From contig NZ_CP128477.1 in assembly GCF_030369675.1 (NCBI RefSeq), positions 1,550,001 through 1,614,000 on the forward strand: a stretch of DNA of 64,000 nucleotides. Reading direction: 5' to 3'. This document shows, one piece after another, positions 63,374-64,000 of this stretch (position 1 is the first letter of the stretch; each line of letters starts with the position of its first letter). The DNA is from Peteryoungia algae. Its GTDB lineage: Bacteria > Pseudomonadota > Alphaproteobacteria > Rhizobiales > Rhizobiaceae. A program made the translations under genes and the position numbers. Under the pieces are notes generated by a model that made no database searches, was not told where the DNA came from, and saw only the letters and a list, made by a program, of their open reading frames with translations.

Positions 63374-64000
63374 TCAGCGCGGTAGCGCCTCTTCGCCATG
63401 GCGATGATCCGCCCGGCGCGCGCGGATGGCGGCGGCAACGAAATTGCGCGACAGGCCGTGGTAGAGCGGCTCCGGTGACAACAGGCGCGAGGTGACGTAA
63501 CCGATCATCGACACCGCCATGATCGGCAGGACGGCGTGGTTGTTGCCCGTCATTTCCAGGATGATCACGAAGGCGGTCATCGGCGCCTGCACGACACCGG
63601 CAAAATAACCGGCCATGCCGAGCACCGCACCGAGTGCGACACTCGTTCCCATGATTTGCCCGATCGTGCTGCCGAAGCCGGCGCCGATCGACAATGACGG
63701 GGCGAAAATCCCGCCGGGAATGCCGGAGATCATGGAGAGGAAGCTGGCTGCAAACTTCTCGATGAAGAAGATCAGCGACGTCGGCTCCCCGGCCAGTGCG
63801 CCGCGCGCCTGCTCATAGCTGGTGCCGAAGGTGGTGCCACCCGAGATTACCCCGATCAGCGCCACCCCGAGCCCGCATGCACCGGCGAACAGCACCATGC
63901 GCTTGACAGGCGCCGGCTGCGCCCAGCGGCGGATCCGCAAGCCCAGATGGAGCGCCAATCCGCTGAAGACGGCGCCCAGCGCACCGCCGCCAATGCCGCA
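63374..64000 (-). CDS. ClC family chloride channel/antiporter, C-terminal part (partial)
   Basis: Enters at base 64000 and ends at 63374; 208 visible residues. The selectivity motif SGIPGGIFAPSLSIGAGFG (GxFxP) and later GYFAGVVQAPMTAFVIILEMTGN are diagnostic of ClC. The N-terminal GREGP gating-Glu motif lies outside the window, so channel versus H+/Cl- antiporter cannot be settled. No C-terminal CBS domains follow: the protein ends shortly after the last helix. Confidence 0.93.
   Translation of the reverse strand, partial: CGIGGGALGAVFSGLALHLGLRIRRWAQPAPVKRMVLFAGACGLGVALIGVISGGTTFGTSYEQARGALAGEPTSLIFFIEKFAASFLSMISGIPGGIFAPSLSIGAGFGSTIGQIMGTSVALGAVLGMAGYFAGVVQAPMTAFVIILEMTGNNHAVLPIMAVSMIGYVTSRLLSPEPLYHGLSRNFVAAAIRARRADHRHGEEALPR

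Overview
The window is chromosomal DNA of an alphaproteobacterium, most likely a member of the Rhizobiaceae (Rhizobium/Agrobacterium type). The reasons are a GC-rich, densely packed layout; a ClpS2-like adaptor next to ychF; a petA-petB-petC (bc1) operon; a rhizobial-type flagellin relative; the carboxyspermidine route to spermidine; a leuA attenuator; GGAAC-type (EcfG/RpoE2) promoters; and RIME/REP-like palindromes in the non-coding stretches. I see no rRNA, tRNA, CRISPR array, phage or intact insertion sequence. Most of the window is core or lineage-conserved chromosome rather than an island.

Layout. 0-6 kb: the end of prmB, a TetR regulator facing a RidA-like gene across three operator-like repeats, clpS2, ychF, a Crp/Fnr regulator with a small DUF2892 membrane protein, and an overlapping MaoC-MaoC-glutathione peroxidase trio followed by apt. 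6-9 kb: the cytochrome bc1 operon petA-petB-petC. 9-16.4 kb: two paralogous ABC half-exporters, a split YdcZ-type (DUF606) membrane pair and a chemoreceptor, all on the minus strand. 16.7-22.5 kb: trmL, a hydrolase-like protein with a Pro/Ala-rich tail behind a PhaR-like palindrome, an orphan degenerate flagellin, hemF, small proteins and a fasciclin protein. 22.7-32.2 kb: a DUF1285-NUDIX-CCA operon divergent from a MoxR-DUF58-DUF4159-GATase-like operon, which resembles an alphaproteobacterial Bat/aerotolerance-type system of unknown role. 32.2-41 kb: three GNAT acetyltransferases, a 28-residue membrane protein, a glutathionyl-hydroquinone reductase, NUDIX, metallophosphoesterase, and a leuA-hydrolase operon with an upstream leucine-rich leader peptide, then benE.

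41-53 kb: carboxyspermidine decarboxylase and dehydrogenase; a cluster of three putative c-di-GMP phosphodiesterases (EAL, HD-GYP, EAL) interspersed with a ClpP-type protease, an Lrp regulator and a saccharopine dehydrogenase; then an aldehyde dehydrogenase with a palindromic operator. 53.3-55.3 kb is almost gene-free, full of palindromes, and holds only a GlsB/YeaQ membrane protein. 55.3-64 kb: a large FAD-GcvT fusion enzyme, a pyridoxamine-phosphate-oxidase-like protein, DUF992, a second chemoreceptor, selO and the end of a ClC chloride channel.

The most interesting items are the leuL attenuator, which may be leaderless; three GGAAC-type stress promoters in front of tiny envelope or stress proteins, one of which drives a 28-aa protein; the PhaR-like palindrome before the Pro/Ala-tailed hydrolase; the orphan flagellin; and the MoxR-DUF58-DUF4159 operon. 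All functional statements rest on motif recognition by eye. No database search was run.
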